From Anthostomella pinea (Eukaryota > Ascomycota > Sordariomycetes > Xylariales > Xylariaceae), in contig CAUWAG010000010.1 in the NCBI GenBank assembly GCA_963556695.1, forward strand, positions 1-64,000: a DNA stretch of 64,000 nt. The letters run 5' to 3'. A program made the position numbers and the translations under genes. Positions 1 to 11,740 of this stretch are shown here, piece by piece. The notes beneath the pieces are model-generated. The model was given only the letters and a program-made list of their open reading frames with translations. It was not told the DNA's origin and made no database searches. Every line of letters starts with the position of its first letter. The first letter of the stretch is position 1.

Positions 1-210
1 CCTAACCCTAACCCTAACCCTAACCCTAACCCTAACCCTAACCCTAACCCTAACCCTAACCCTAACCCTAACCCTAACCCTAACCCTAACCCTAACCCTA
101 ACCCTAACCCTAACCCTAACCCTAACCCTAACCCTAACCCTAACCCTAACCCTAACCCTAACCCTAACCCTAACCCTAACCCTAACCCTAACCCTAACCC
201 TAACCCTAAC
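1..210. repeat. Telomere repeat tract (CCCTAA)35
   Basis: Thirty-five uninterrupted 6-bp CCCTAA units begin at base 1, then unique sequence starts. This is the C-strand of the TTAGGG telomere used by most filamentous ascomycetes, so the window begins at a chromosome end with its centromere side to the right. The array is perfect, with no degenerate units, as in a telomerase-maintained end. Confidence 0.99.
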
Positions 211-679
211 CATAGGGTGTAGAAAGACAAGCACAAAGAAAGAGACATACTAGCACAAGTCATGTGTCATGGTGTATCCATGACATACCTTGTGAAACTA
301 GGAATATCTTGTGTATACACAAACATGAGAATGGATTATCAAGCTCTCTTGCCTCTGCTATGCCGCGAACTTGAGGAGAATATGCAGCTTTGACTCTCAG
401 ATTTGGGGAGTTGAGTAGCCCGATGCTTGGTAATCCGGGGGGTTGTCCCTCCGGGTTGGTAAGCAGCGGGGTATTAGACTATCTGAGCTGAGTCATTCAA
501 GGCGGTATTAGAAATCAAGTTCTAAAAGCCGAAGCGCGATATCTCTTATCTCCATGTATATACCTTTCTTCTGATAATATATATCAAAAGAATTTCGCTA
601 TACAGAGTCCCTGAAGAGCCATAGGCGAAACTACTGTCACGACGGTAGTTGGACTCCTTTGCTCTCAGAATTCAACGCT
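211..679. other. Subtelomeric sequence, no gene seen
   Basis: No coding region, RNA gene or clear repeat is visible here. It links the telomere tract to a decayed transposon. It is moderately AT-rich near 540-600. Confidence 0.6.
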
Positions 680-2225
680 GCTCACTCGCGCTTCGCGCTC
701 GTTCCTAACCCTAACCCTAACTCAACCACTATCTCATCATATGACTTTGCGACCGCCCGCACTGCTGCTCGTTGCTCAGGGGTCTCCACAACTGTTGACA
801 ATATCAGGGCTATATCCTGCCCTGATGTAGGGGCTTCCAGGGCATCAGGAGTGGTTTCAGGGTTCATTATAGCAGCAGCTGTTGCTTGTATCTCTGCTGC
901 CTTTATCACATGCTCGTTTACCAGTGTCTTGTTCCTATTTACGGGCCAAAGGCCAGCAGCACGTCATCTCAAACGCACGATGGCAGGAGTAGCTTTGTCA
1001 CGGGCTTTCGCCAGGCAAGAAAGGAACTTAATCTTGCCAATAGGGGCCGAATCGTTCAACTGACCGAGCTGGTTGATAAGGCGGCAATAGGTGGCCTTCA
1101 CCACAGAGAAAACGGTCAGATCCAGGGACTGGAAGATATGAGACTACCCCTATTAGCGGAATAACTACTAATTGAGGATATAATTTACCGTATGGGCAGG
1201 AAAAAAGCTCAGATAGACGTTGTGTATATAGAACAGATACATAAAATCATCTGAGCAGTGGCTGTCATGGCCGTCGAGCACCAACAGGCGGAACTCATCC
1301 GGGTCTTCAGCGGCAGTATCTGGCAGATAGATCTAGGGGATTGTTTAGCATATAGTTAACGTTAAAAAATCAGGAAAAAATAACCTTCTTAAGCCATTCA
1401 AGCGCGATCGCGTTCAAGGACCAGCCATTAGCAGAGTAAGTCACTATCCAGTCTGCCACCCCGGGATGCTCGAGAATAAGCTGCTCTTTGAACCACTGTA
1501 TCTGTATCGACTTCGCCTTGAAGATAACCAACGGCCGGAGCTTTTTCCTAGTAGTGGTGATCGATTCTACCACGATAGTTCACGTGCAGTCATCGTTGGA
1601 CTTGACGTTGGCCCCTTTTGAGCCAAAACTGCCTATTACAAGGCTATCAGACCTATAACCTCCCTGTCAGCCGTCTGAAAAACACTTGGATTGGACGTAC
1701 GTACTGCCGGCCCTGCATGATGCCGTACTTATCGATATTTGTGCGGTTCTCAGGTTTGATAAAGTCGAACTCTGTGTAGCGGTCATGATAGCCATGGATA
1801 TTATCGGGAGTGGCAGCATTGATACATTTGTAGTCAAGTTTTCTACCCATTTTGGTCTTTATCTCTGGGTTCCAGCAGATGGAATTTCGCATGTAATAGC
1901 CCCCAAGATGAGGCGGTTTTCCCTGGGATTATAGGATCTTCTGGATGATGTACCTCACATTGGCGTGAGTAGGGGCATGGCCGGCCTTTTCTTGGTACAG
2001 AATCCGTGAAATCACCTTCTTTTCTTGAATAGGGCTTATTTTCTGCCCGTGAGCATGTCCTTCACGCTGAGTGCCAGTTGTAGTCATCGTGGAGTCTTTA
2101 ACTTTGCGAGAAAGTGTGGTTTTTGGTACTCCATAGTGCTGGGCAGCCTTCCAGAGGGACAGATCGTCACCGTTGACGGTGGCTATCGCCTCAGCAAGGT
2201 CTTCTTCAGTGTATAAAGTCGCCAT
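680..2225 (-). pseudogene. Decayed pogo/Fot1-like transposase
   Basis: Read on the minus strand, pieces in several frames follow the order of a pogo-family transposase. From 2225 there is a psq-type helix-turn-helix (DLSLWKAAQHYGVPKTTLSR). Next come a CENP-B-like region (1653-1892, NPEIKTKMGR and NIDKYGI), a DDE core piece (1370-1573, IQIQWFKEQL then SANGWSLNAIALEWL), the second catalytic segment near 1230-1330 (LVLDGHDSH), and a segment near 1000-1130 resembling the usual SHxLQPLD block. A C-terminal piece lies at 682-909. Frame changes and stops separate the pieces, so it is inactive. I found no terminal inverted repeats. It differs from the other three pogo elements in this window. Confidence 0.8.
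704..721. repeat. Short interstitial telomeric repeat
   Basis: Three CCCTAA-type units lie about 490 bp inside the telomere, in the same orientation as the end tract. They sit at the edge of the pogo transposase remnant, just after a GC-rich inverted motif (CGCGCTTCGCGCTCG). Such tracts arise when a chromosome end is healed or repaired; that origin is inference. Confidence 0.85.
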
Positions 2226-4248
2226 TTTGACGTACTGAAGCCTATGATGCTTACAGAGAAAAAGGAAAAAAAGAACCGCAGAACTTCTGCCTGGTTGGAG
2301 GGGATAGGGGGCACGGGTCCCATTAGCCCCCAGATTAGGGCCGGATGTGCTAACTTCTGACCCCTGCCACGGGACATCCCGCTACAAGACACCTAATAAA
2401 TTTCACACTGGAAGAAACACCAAGAAAAGAAGATTCAGACGATATATTTATGATATCTATAGCTTCAATCCTGATAGAGATGTGTGTGGGTGCAAATGTT
2501 GTGTTTTGGTGGGGGAACTGTCTTATCTGGGGGGCTGTCCCATCTGCATGCCCCCGCCGTTATGTAGTGAACATTGTGGGTTCAGACCACAACCGAGCCA
2601 TCAAGTGAGTTGATGAGAGGTAAAGGGGTTATCGCCTGGTGGCTTTGGTGCAGTATCTTCGGGCTGCTCGCATAGAATGGTTCGGCAGCGCGTATTACGT
2701 AGGCATTTCATTAATCGACATACCTTTCGTGAATTGAGTCTTGACGGTTCGAGGCACTTGTGGTGCCCGTGATATGATCGGTGTTTGGCTCGACGGCAAT
2801 ACCAGCCCCCCCATCCTCCCCGATAGATAGACAGCCCGCCAGCAACAGTTGCATGGCGATGTTTGGGATACTGTCGTGTATATTCTTACCTACATCACAC
2901 AGCGGGTAGAGGCTATCAAGGTGGCGAGTCACAAGGCCCACGTATGCGTGGAGATGAGCTCAGAGCAAGGCCGCACCTTATCGGGTCCTGGGTCTCAATG
3001 GATAAAACTGACTGGCACGAGTCATCTGCGTGGCCTCTTGCTCAGCGAAGGGCCTTAGCTCCACACAAATGGGAACTCCGATGGCGTGACCCAAGCACGC
3101 CAGAACCGACGCTGAGCTACTAAGACGTAGGTCTTTTTTTATTGTCTATCCATGTCATAACGTCCCGGGTTTCACCATCATTCGAGTTGAGCCATAGATC
3201 TCATTTCGTACCAGAAACACTTAAAAAAATTATCTGTTCATGAGTGCTGCGTATATTAACCAAAACCAGAACCATATTGCTTTATCGTTTATTTTTGTCT
3301 AAGCTTTTCTACTTATTATGGCAAGTAGCACTACCAAAGTTATATAAGGCGCTATTCTTTGTTATATGCTCGGATACCTTTTTCTATAGAATATTGCCAC
3401 TTTTGGTGCCGTTGAGGCCTTTTTTGATATGCTTATATGCTTTACGAAGTAGACGTTCTTATCCCGTTTGTTCGAATTCCCTTTCTTAAGCTATGATGAA
3501 CCGTATGGGACAACTGCTGTGGACGTCAACGTCGGTCGGTCGCTCTTGTGGACTTACTCGGGAGAGCAGATCCACGAGAGTCTGTGCGACGGCAGCACCT
3601 CCTATTATGTATGATTTCAGTATGAAATGGCAGCTGGTCAAGCCCTGACGGAAGTGTCAACCTACTCGCACCCACATCCCAGAAAAGGTCGAACATCCCG
3701 GTCAATGAGCGCATGTTCCAGGGTAGACGACTTCTAGAGTGGTCGCTGCCCCTGAGATATCGAAGGCGTGTCCACTGTTCAGCTGCGGTCACATCCTCGT
3801 GGAACCCGATTGGTTTAGCGCGATATCCGGGGAGGGTGGATCCACACCCAGATCGCCGCGATGAGTGATTGGCGGGCAGTGGGGCCCTTGCTAAAGCGAG
3901 ACCGCGCAAAGAGCAATCATGTCGAGGGAGGACCAGTCTTGGATGGTTAAGAACGATGAGCCCTGATGATTGACTCGTCAAGACGATAATTATCTCAGTG
4001 TTGGATTTGCTGCGTTAAAGCATCCTACTCAGCAGATTGAGAGATGGAATGGACTTCAAAAGCGACCTACTCTATGAGAAAAGCCCCTCAATTTATATAT
4101 TGGCCTGTCCTCCAACCCGCCGTCCCTTCGCCCATGCCATTCTATGATGCCTACATGGCACGGGTAGTCAAACCTCCCCTTCAAACACGCCCGGACCTCC
4201 CAAGGCCACCACAATCGAGGCGTTTACAAGTGCAGATGCCTCCTCCAA
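2226..4248. other. Intergenic, no supported gene
   Basis: Several short open frames occur on both strands but none shows a recognisable domain, convincing introns or protein-like composition. The stretch 3190-3490 is AT-rich. I see no RNA gene or transposon ends. Confidence 0.5.
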
Positions 4249-5705
4249 CTAGAAGATATCCGCCTTAAACCTTTCCTTGACGATGCCGATTATTTCGGTC
4301 AACTCATCATCGTCTACAGAGTGCCTGTCCATAACGGTCCGAAGCCTGTTGCACAGCTCGTAAAGTTGTTTCTCACTACCCCTGATCGACACGAGTATTT
4401 CATCTAGCCGCCTCTCGATAGCCTTCAGCACATCCCGCTGCTGGGAATCGAACTTGATCGTAGTGTCGTCGATCTGCCCTACCGTGGACTTATTGACACC
4501 GGAGAATAGGGTCCCAACGGTGGAGGAGGAGGAGGAGGAGGCAGTAACATCCGGGCGGCCTTGGCTGACATGTTGGAGGGCGCTGTTATTATTAACGCTT
4601 TGCGTAGCGACCTCGGGCGTCTTGACCTGCCTCTGGACGTCTTCGATTTTCTTGACCTCCTCGCTTTCATTGATAGCACTCATGATTTGGCCAAACAGCT
4701 GAACCTCAGGTATACTGTTGTTGGCAACCACGGTTGCCTTGAGCGACGCAAGGTGTGTCTTGTCATCTGCTTGACCATTAGGAAACCGCGAATGGTATAA
4801 GTTCATAATGATAATCACTTACTATGAATTATCCTTGACACGTGAGAGATTATGACAGGATCATCAGCTCGACGAGGGCACAATGCCAGAAGGTTGATCA
4901 ACATTGGGAGGCGCCAAGGAGCTTCAAATCTGCAGGATATCATCTCTGCTGCCTCAAGATCGCCTGGTTCGGTGGTCCCTGGTTGATCATTCGCGTAGAA
5001 CGGCTCGCGGAGTCCCACTACCGGATTGGCCCATTCAGATTTCTTGGATAGGTAGTTGGCTTGGATTCGTGGCATCAGTTGAAACAGGTCATTGTTGATA
5101 ACCCTGTCACATGGTACAATGCAAGAACGACCTTCAAGGTGAACTTCTCCCTGTGAAAGGTACTCGCCAAAGTAGTAGTACCCTGAAAAGTCTGTGCGAT
5201 TCTTATGCCGCAGGGTGTATAAGTTGCCAAGACCATTGTCTCGGTCTCGAAAGGCGGTTATGAGGTCAAGGTCCCGCATGAATGTTCCCTTTGGGTACTG
5301 AGTAGTGTCGATGATGCAAAGATGGATCTCGTGCAAGCGCGTACCCTCCTCCTTCTGTTTGTAGATGGCGTATTGAATCGCAAAAGCCAGCGAAGTCGTC
5401 CATGACATGAAGGGATCTCCTTGAGACTTGCATCTCATCCATCGCAGATGTTCGTTCAGCGCTATAGCGACATTATCCTGATCGTCTCGAGTAAAGATGT
5501 CCGTCAATTGACCATCTCTGGCGTCCTCTGACTTCACCCACTCACTTGTGTTCTCTCCTGCGGACTTTGCCGAGAAGACGCGGAACAGATAGCGAGGAGT
5601 GTCCGTCGGGTACGGCTTGATTGGTTCGTCAACCGAATCATCCGCAAACCCAACGTACCGTCTACCCAGACTCAACTTCTGAAAGCCTGCCGTTGCCTCG
5701 TCCAT
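4249..5705 (-). CDS. DUF7587-like protein with C-terminal helical region
   Basis: Two exons (5705-4823 and 4766-4249) joined by a 56-nt intron with GTAAGT donor and CAG acceptor; the joined frame is open and gives 466 aa. The N-terminal about 290 residues match the pattern I know from the fungal DUF7587 family: an FRVFS block near residue 42, SWTTSLAFAIQYA near 100, a D-L-D segment, and a YYFGEYLSQGEV block. The spacing of an Arg, a central S-T-S-like motif and a late E-x-x-x-x-x-E block recalls ADP-ribosyltransferase folds, but that is inference. The C-terminal 170 residues contain a Ser-rich run and predicted long helices (KAIERRLDEILVSIRGSEKQ), plausibly a coiled coil. Without the intron the gene would appear as two overlapping ORFs. 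No signal peptide is seen. Function unknown. Confidence 0.75.
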
Positions 5706-5949
5706 TGAAGCGGCGTGAACTGGTATTCCTCCGTCGTGTGTGGGATGCTACAAGACCAGGTGATTCTTGAGGTCTAACTTCGTATGTTCACTGGACTTCA
5801 ATTAAGGAGGCTGACTACCAAGGCAGCGACAGTAGGTGGTGCTGAACTGTATTCCCCGCACTTGACGTCACTGTTGTGCGACGTGAGGCAGCTTGATTTT
5901 CCACACGGTTCACCGAGGGGGGGTTTTCGCGGCGTGAATGGTCACGAGT

Positions 5950-6783
5950 AATCAACCAAATAGATACCGATATGAAAATCCAGTGGGAACCCTTTGGATG
6001 AACTCCGGTAGGAACTCCGCCCATCGTGTCTGTCGTTTGTTCAATTCCTACGTTGTCATGAAGTGTGTCAGGTTCTTGTGGTCTGAATAGACCTTCACTG
6101 GTCGTTCTGTACCGCTGAGGTATGGTTTCCATTCCCTGAATGCTTCGATAACTGCCATCAGTTCCTTGTCGTGGATCTGATAGTTCAACTCTGGTCCGTG
6201 CAGCTTCTTGGAGAAGAACGCTACAGGGTGTAGCTTACCATTCTCGTCGCGTTGGCCAAGCTGTCCTCCGAGTGCGCAGTCGGATGCGCCTGTCTCGACT
6301 TCAAATTCCTTCTCGGGGTGGTAGTTTCGTGACCGGGTCACTGAGAATAAGTTCTCGAATGGGATCGAAAGCCTGTTGTTCCTTGGCTATCCATTCGAAT
6401 TCTCGGTCCTTCTTCGTCAGGTCCGTCAGGGGTCCGGCGTGCTTCTCAAAGTTCGTGATGAGAGGTCGAACGTAGTTCGTAAACCGTACGAATGCTCGTA
6501 CGTTTGCGACACTGTTTGGTACGGGCCAGTCTCTGACTGATGAAATCTTTGACTCTTGGATCCGCACCTCTCCTGGGGTGATGGTGAATCCTAGGAAATC
6601 AACTCGTTGCGTAAGGAAGTCGCTTTGCTCGGTGTTGACTAGTAACTTGGCGGCTTGGAGGGCTGCTAGTACTAAATTTACGTGCTTCCGCTGTTCGTCC
6701 ATCGTTTGCGAGTAGATCAGGATGTCAGTTGCGGAAGTGGATCGCTGAGCTGGAGGTAGAGACGTTATCATCTGCTGTTTCAT
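5950..6783 (-). pseudogene. Ty3/gypsy retrotransposon Pol fragment (RT end and RNase H)
   Basis: The 6783-6301 piece covers the end of the reverse transcriptase palm and thumb: the YxDD box is changed to ATDILIYS, followed by FLGFTITPGEVRIQESKI, typical of Ty3/gypsy elements. After a frame change near 6320-6340 the connection and RNase H domains follow (EVETGASDCALGGQLGQ, HDKELMAVIEAFREWKPYL, VYSDHKNLTHF). A stop replaces a codon at about 6047, after which homology runs on (ELNKRQTRWAEFL) to about 5950. No LTRs, gag or integrase are nearby, so this is an isolated dead fragment. Confidence 0.85.
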
Positions 6784-7099
6784 TGGGAGATTATGACGAC
6801 AATTGGTGCTTGCTGTGACTTACATTGGTGAAGCAGCTAAGGGCCGCCGTGATCGGGGAAATCTATATGTAATGGCCCCCAGCAGACGTCAAAGCAAGGC
6901 AATGGTGAATATAGGCCATGGTAAATGGGAAATTTCAGCTCTGGGAGCACCCTCCTCGCTTTTTGGCAGACCTATTCATTCGCCCGGTCCGCGTATCATC
7001 CACATTTTCATTTTCCAGTCATGGTGTTTTGAGGGTTTCTGTGATGGTCGGTTGGTGGTAGCAGGTTTTCAGAATCGTGTCCCAGTCCCATTCCCAGTC
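6784..7099. other. Spacer between gypsy fragment and Clr5 gene
   Basis: No gene is recognised. It carries the 3' flank of the Clr5 gene. A short motif GGGAAATCTATATG near 6857 recurs near 7540 on the other side of that gene; significance unknown. Confidence 0.4.
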
Positions 7100-7513
7100 T
7101 CACATCTGTTGCGCCGACAACACAGCGTCCCATTCACTACTCCTACGAGTACCCGCACCGCGAGGCCGGTTCTTTAACATCTTCCATTTTGCTAGTCTGG
7201 TCTTGTACATCTTTGCTCTGAACAGTGGCACAAGTGTTATTGTCAGCCTGCTAATCTCGGGACCGAAAAACATTCTTGAGAGAGCGATACGGGGAAGGTC
7301 CGATAGGGTAACCTACGTTGCGCGAAATATATACTCTGATTCCATGATCACAATGACATCCTTGAGAGGCCTCTTCTCGTCCAGGTACAGGCGCCTTATT
7401 GTTTCTTGGTAATAGTCCCAGTCTTCTGGGGTGGCCCAGTTGGGATGGTTGGAAGAGTCATCTTGTGTATCGGAGATATAAAGGTTGTCAATGGACATGG
7501 CGTGTGATGGCAT
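7100..7513 (-). CDS. Small Clr5-domain protein
   Basis: Two exons, 7513-7317 and 7217-7100, with a 99-nt intron (GTAGGT donor, TTCAG acceptor) encode 104 aa. The domain runs across the splice: TPEDWDYYQETIRRLYLDEK, then PLKDVIVIMESEYIFRAT, then after the intron KMYKTRLAKWKMLKN. This Trp-rich N-terminal module is the Clr5 domain of fungal proteins, first described in a fission yeast silencing factor and common at the N-terminus of much longer Pezizomycotina proteins. Here it ends soon after the domain, so the protein may be a truncated member. The exact reconstitution of the domain by the intron supports the model. Role probably nuclear, otherwise unknown. Confidence 0.75.
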
Positions 7514-9059
7514 ACCGTTAACAAGTTGATGAACAGCAGGTTCGGGAAATCTATATGAATCTTGAGATCATGGGTATTGTACAGTAGACCTCCACAAACC
7601 CACGTGGCTGCCGGGGAGAATCATCGTGGGCCGATTATATATAGTATTCACCAGCGGTAGTGTCTTTATGGCAAACACTTCAGAGTCTGACGCTCAATGG
7701 AATCGTGCGTAATTTCGGTTACCATATCTTGGCGACCGCATATCCTGGCCACACGGCTACCAACGGTGGCCTAACGTTTCATTACGACTGCCCCGACAAC
7801 GTGTGATGCTTGCTGAACGGCTTCAGGCGCGAGCCCCCATCGAGGATGTCCAATGCGCGACCAAGCTGTCAAAGAAGGACCAGACCCATGTCCTGCGACG
7901 TGGTCGGCCAACAACAAGCCACCCACTGCGAAGGCCATTATGGGCAGGTGTGCACCAGGGGGAGCATCATTGCCGGTATGAGCCTATTCGTCGAACGAGG
8001 TCAAGCCCTTCAGTCTCGGGTACCCATCCCCGGCGTACTGAGAGAGAAACCAGCCCGATGTTGGTCGACTGTCAGACAGCATCTCACACATCAGTGCGGG
8101 CAGTGATGACGAGGATAGCGATGCCATCCCCTCGTCCGCGTCTCGGGGGAACAAGATAAACCGAACACGTCTCGAGCTATGAACTATATGTTGATGTCCG
8201 CTAGTATGAGCTAGACATGTCTGAAGAAGTGGCTGTCCTACTTCCAAACAGCTCGACTTCACACTAAACCCCTAGCAACACAAATCTAATTTTAATCGAA
8301 GACAAAGAGACCTCATTGTGCCCCTGGCCAAACCCTCGAGCACATGTCGAATGTACACCTCTACCATCATTGGCATATAGACGCAAGCACGGAAGAATAA
8401 GGTCTCCGAGCGCCGACGTGACCCCAGGGTGTTTGGGGTCATCTCTGCCTTTCTTCTGGTGGTCAACGGACCCGGACGTTACCACTTTCCAATCCCGTTC
8501 CAGAACGAAGCAGGCGAGACCGTAATGCAGGACGTCGCGAGACGATCATGTCCCACCTCCGTCGGCCTGTGCTACTTGGACCTTCGCGAAATCGTAAACG
8601 ACAGAACTCCCCCAGGGCGATGCGGTATGAATTGGGTCAGAAAACATGTACGAACCTACGACTTTGTCGTAAATAAAACCAAGCACATATGTGGTCCACT
8701 GCGTCGCGCAACCATGCATCCAATTGCACAAAAGGTATTCCCAGCGCAGAGAACCGCATCTGTCACAACGGACACACTTTCCATAGGAAAAACAGCAAGT
8801 ATCGAATTACTACCGGCAACCCCTGGTACAGGTGGAACGCGCTTTTGTTATATAACCTAGAGCTGGCCCCGAGGAGACCGTTCAACCTTCTGGTGCTTCC
8901 AACATATCAGATCCTCTTTCGCCCGTCATTGAGCTGGGAATGCCTCTGTTGTCACTAAATCTGTCTTCAGAGACTTTAACAGAAAATCTTGGATCTGATT
9001 ACGAATTTACTGATGCTGAAGAGTCCATTGTACAAGACCTCCTAGATCGTTGAATCTAG
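7514..9059. other. Gene-poor stretch
   Basis: Open frames of 60-140 codons overlap on both strands here but show no domain or intron logic. The right end (about 8960-9059) may hold unrecognised upstream remains of the M16 peptidase fragment that follows, since a splice-acceptor-like ATCTAG precedes its first recognisable codon. Confidence 0.4.
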
Positions 9060-9653
9060 GAGAGCCACAAGAGAAGCATAATAGTCAAGCGTCTAGAAAA
9101 GCTGAAGAATCTGGATTAGGAGACTGGGAGGCATTGGTCGCAGGTATCTAGCGAGTACTACGACTTTGAAACAGGTACGGTGATTTCTCCGACCGTTTCA
9201 TCCATTATGTCTGTACTGACTCTGTGCACAGCCCAACAGGACGCAGCTCAGCTCAAGCAACTCACCAAGGCAGAAATGGTCGAATTCTACTCAACCCGCA
9301 TCCATCCTACGTCACCCACACGGTCCAAGCTAATCGTGCAGCTGATTGCACGAGGGACCAGCTCCGAGACCAAAGAGGCAGACACCACGAATGATGACAA
9401 GGCGGCTCCGGCACCATCGAATGGGACTGACCCTGTCGTGATCGAGAGCGTAGGGGATTTCAAAGCTGGACTGGGCACAACAGCCGGGCCCCGCCCGGTC
9501 AGAGACATTGGCGAATTCGAGGACATAGATCGAATCTTTGAAGGGACTGACAGGACGAAGGCAGAGATATCTGCTCGCCATCTAAACACAGAACGTGGTA
9601 CCTGTGTGGACCTTGCTATCCGCATCGTGGTATTCCTCCAGCTGCAGGGCTGA
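9060..9653 (+). pseudogene. C-terminal fragment of insulysin-like (M16) metallopeptidase
   Basis: From 9060 the sequence reads ESHKRSIIVKRLEKLKNLD, stop, ETGRHWSQVSSEYYDFE, then an intron 9175-9231 (GTACGG...CACAG) and QDAAQLKQLTKAEMVEFYST, ending around DIGEFEDID. This is the conserved C-terminal part of fungal STE23/insulin-degrading-enzyme-type peptidases, which are normally about 1000 aa with the zinc site HxxEH far upstream. Only about 170 residues remain and an in-frame TAG replaces what is usually Gln (CAG to TAG). No catalytic part is present. It is a dead remnant. Confidence 0.8.
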
Positions 9654-10539
9654 GACTATGGTCATCACATGGGACAACCTGTGCATACTCATAGGCGATT
9701 CTAGCTGCAGCCATTGCGAGAATGCGTTGTGGGTACACACTATGGGGTTTCCTTCGAAAGGGACCGGAACTTGATGGTGACTGCGCCTCCATTACCATTA
9801 CACACAGGGCTGGGATCCGTCTGGCTAGATCTGGTCTGTCGTTGGCTGTCGGCGCATGGAGAAAGCAGCATCATCACCTGATATTGACGGGCAGGGTGAT
9901 CGGCGCGAGGAACAGGACCATAGGTGGGCGAGAGTCTTACGTTCTGTATCTGTGTTTCGGCCCTGGTAAGGAGGGTGGTGTGCATGGGGGCGGAGCAGGG
10001 GAAAGCGTCAACAGGCAAGGCGAGTGTGCTCGTCCATCAAGCAGTTGGTTCTATTTCGCACCTATCTACCAATCGGCCACGTGAGGCATGGAGACGATCA
10101 GATTGGGGTGGGGTTTGTCCATAAAAGACATTATTGTTGCATTATAGGAGTACTTCATAAGCACCACTAAGTAGCCTTCTAAATGTGATGGCAGCGTCCT
10201 ATCCCACGCGCATACAGGCTGCAGCAGCTCCGGCAGTACAGCTGCATGGGATGAAGCGCCTCGCTTTCTGCTGGCCAACCGCGGAGCTTCCCGACCTCCG
10301 AGAAGAGCGCGCTCCAAGCGCAAGATACCAAAACACTACTCTTGCGAGGCTCCGGAAGAGCACCCAGTCGTCCTCAACGCACTGAAAATTGTCTCCGCAG
10401 AGGGTGAGAGTGACAGTGACGAAGACAACTTGTAGGAGGGCGACAATTTCGAAGCCTTTCAGTCCTAGATGCGCAGAGAGGTACTTGATGTTGAGTGCGA
10501 ATTGCTTGCAAAAAGCACGTACCAAATCGCATATCAACT
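9654..10539. other. Spacer, possible upstream copia remains
   Basis: No gene is recognised. The right part (about 10190-10539) is open in several frames and adjoins the copia reverse transcriptase start, so it may be scrambled integrase-to-RT linker. I could not confirm this. Confidence 0.35.
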
Positions 10540-11140
10540 ACGCGGAGGCACTGCTGAAGTTCTCCTTCTCGCATGAACTGATGAGGGCGTTAAACGCAGA
10601 CGAGCCGTCTCTCAAGGAGGCAGTCACTGATCCCAAATCAGACCTCTGGGAGGTTGCGATATTCGATGAGATTCGCCAGAACCTGGAGAAGGGCACCTTC
10701 AAGTTTCTTTCAGAGAGCGAAATCCCCCGAAAGCACTACATTGACGGAAAATGGGTGCTGAAGAAGAAAAAGCTGTCTACTGGCGAGTTTGACAAGCTGA
10801 AGGCCCGAATCTGTGCGCGAGGATTCAGGCTAGACCCATGCAACGGACTTCGAGAAGGATGTGCCCATGACTGGTCTCGGAGATGCCGACTGGTTTCCCG
10901 GCGTTCGAGTGCTGCGAACCATCCCTACGGGCGACGTGCGCTTGGATCAGCAACAGTATATCCAGAAGGCTCTGAAGCAGAGCGGGATAGACGAGTCCAA
11001 GCCCCTTTGGAAGCCTGAAGGTCGCGATCAAGAGATCGGGTGAGGCATCGCGCGAAGAAGTGTTCGACTACGTCTCGACGGTTGGAAAATTGGTTTACTG
11101 GGTGATGAGCAGAGCGATTAATGTGATCGACATTACTTAC
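10540..11140 (+). pseudogene. Ty1/copia retrotransposon Pol remnant
   Basis: The frame from about 10540 gives EPSLKEAVTDPKSDLWEVAI followed by GTFKFLSESEIPRKHYIDGK and WVLKKKKLSTGEFDKLKARI, the N-terminal fingers of a Ty1/copia RT (the W-x-x-K-x-K-x(n)-K-A-R-x-x-x-R-G region). After 10840 there is a deletion and frame change; 10861-11043 reads GDADWFPGVRVLRT and RLDQQQYIQKALKQSGI, which matches the late part of copia RT, then a short piece like the pre-RNase H segment (YVSTVGKLVYWVMSR). The RT catalytic core is missing. This remnant borders the 3' end of the PKS pseudogene and may mark where that gene was cut. Confidence 0.8.
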
Positions 11141-11740
11141 CTTGTAGTTTGGCTCGTCTCGAGAGTTTACTGATATGTCCGACCAGCCGAAAGTGCCCCG
11201 GATCTTGCCCATGGCAAATCGAGCCACCTTCAAGTGGTCCGTCACGATGTCGTCAACAGTGACGTTCAATCCTTCGTATGCCAGATCTACCCAAGATGAG
11301 ACATGTAAAGAAAGACGACTCACCACTCCGTTCGGCGTTCGGCGTAGGGATCAGCCCCCGCACGCACACGACCTGTATATCTCTGGACACCTTAATGAAC
11401 TCATCGCGCGGTTGCTCCAGGGCCTCAGTACACGATGCCAACCCCTCGACATACTCTTTCGGGGCACTGGTCTCGATCCGAACCACGGCGGCCACAGGTT
11501 CGCCGAAGGATGTCTACCCACGCTTCTGAATGGTGAGCTTAGGAATACGATGCCCACAGTCCTGGGATAAATTTAGACGGCACATCAGGTTGAAGGTGGT
11601 GGGGTCCTCGAGGTACTGTATCAAGAACCAGAAACGCGAAGTGCCGTACGACATCTTCCCCTTGATGATCTCTGGGTGATGATCGGAATCGCTGTGTAAC
11701 CCCATCACACCATCCCTCTCAGACTCCGGGTCCGAGATTG
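11141..11740 (-). other. Unclassified minus-strand exon-like segments
   Basis: On the minus strand there are open segments with plausible introns: 11495-11331, an intron near 11293-11330 (GTGAGT...GTAG), then 11292-11156 ending in a GTAAGT donor. Residues include APKEYVEGLAS and TDHLKVARFAMGKIRG. Position suggests either the tail of the adjacent PKS or a separate gene fragment. I recognise no domain. Confidence 0.3.

Noticed and set aside
659..1063. A 134-codon plus-strand gene near the telomere
   Set aside because: It runs antisense through the pogo transposase remnant and the internal telomere repeat.
2270..2580. Right-hand terminal inverted repeat for the pogo remnant at 680-2225
   Set aside because: G-rich motifs here and near 430-460 looked similar at first but do not pair in inverted orientation.
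3526..3981. A 151-codon minus-strand gene
   Set aside because: Arg/Ser/Pro-rich translation without any domain or intron signal; typical of chance open frames in GC-richer DNA.
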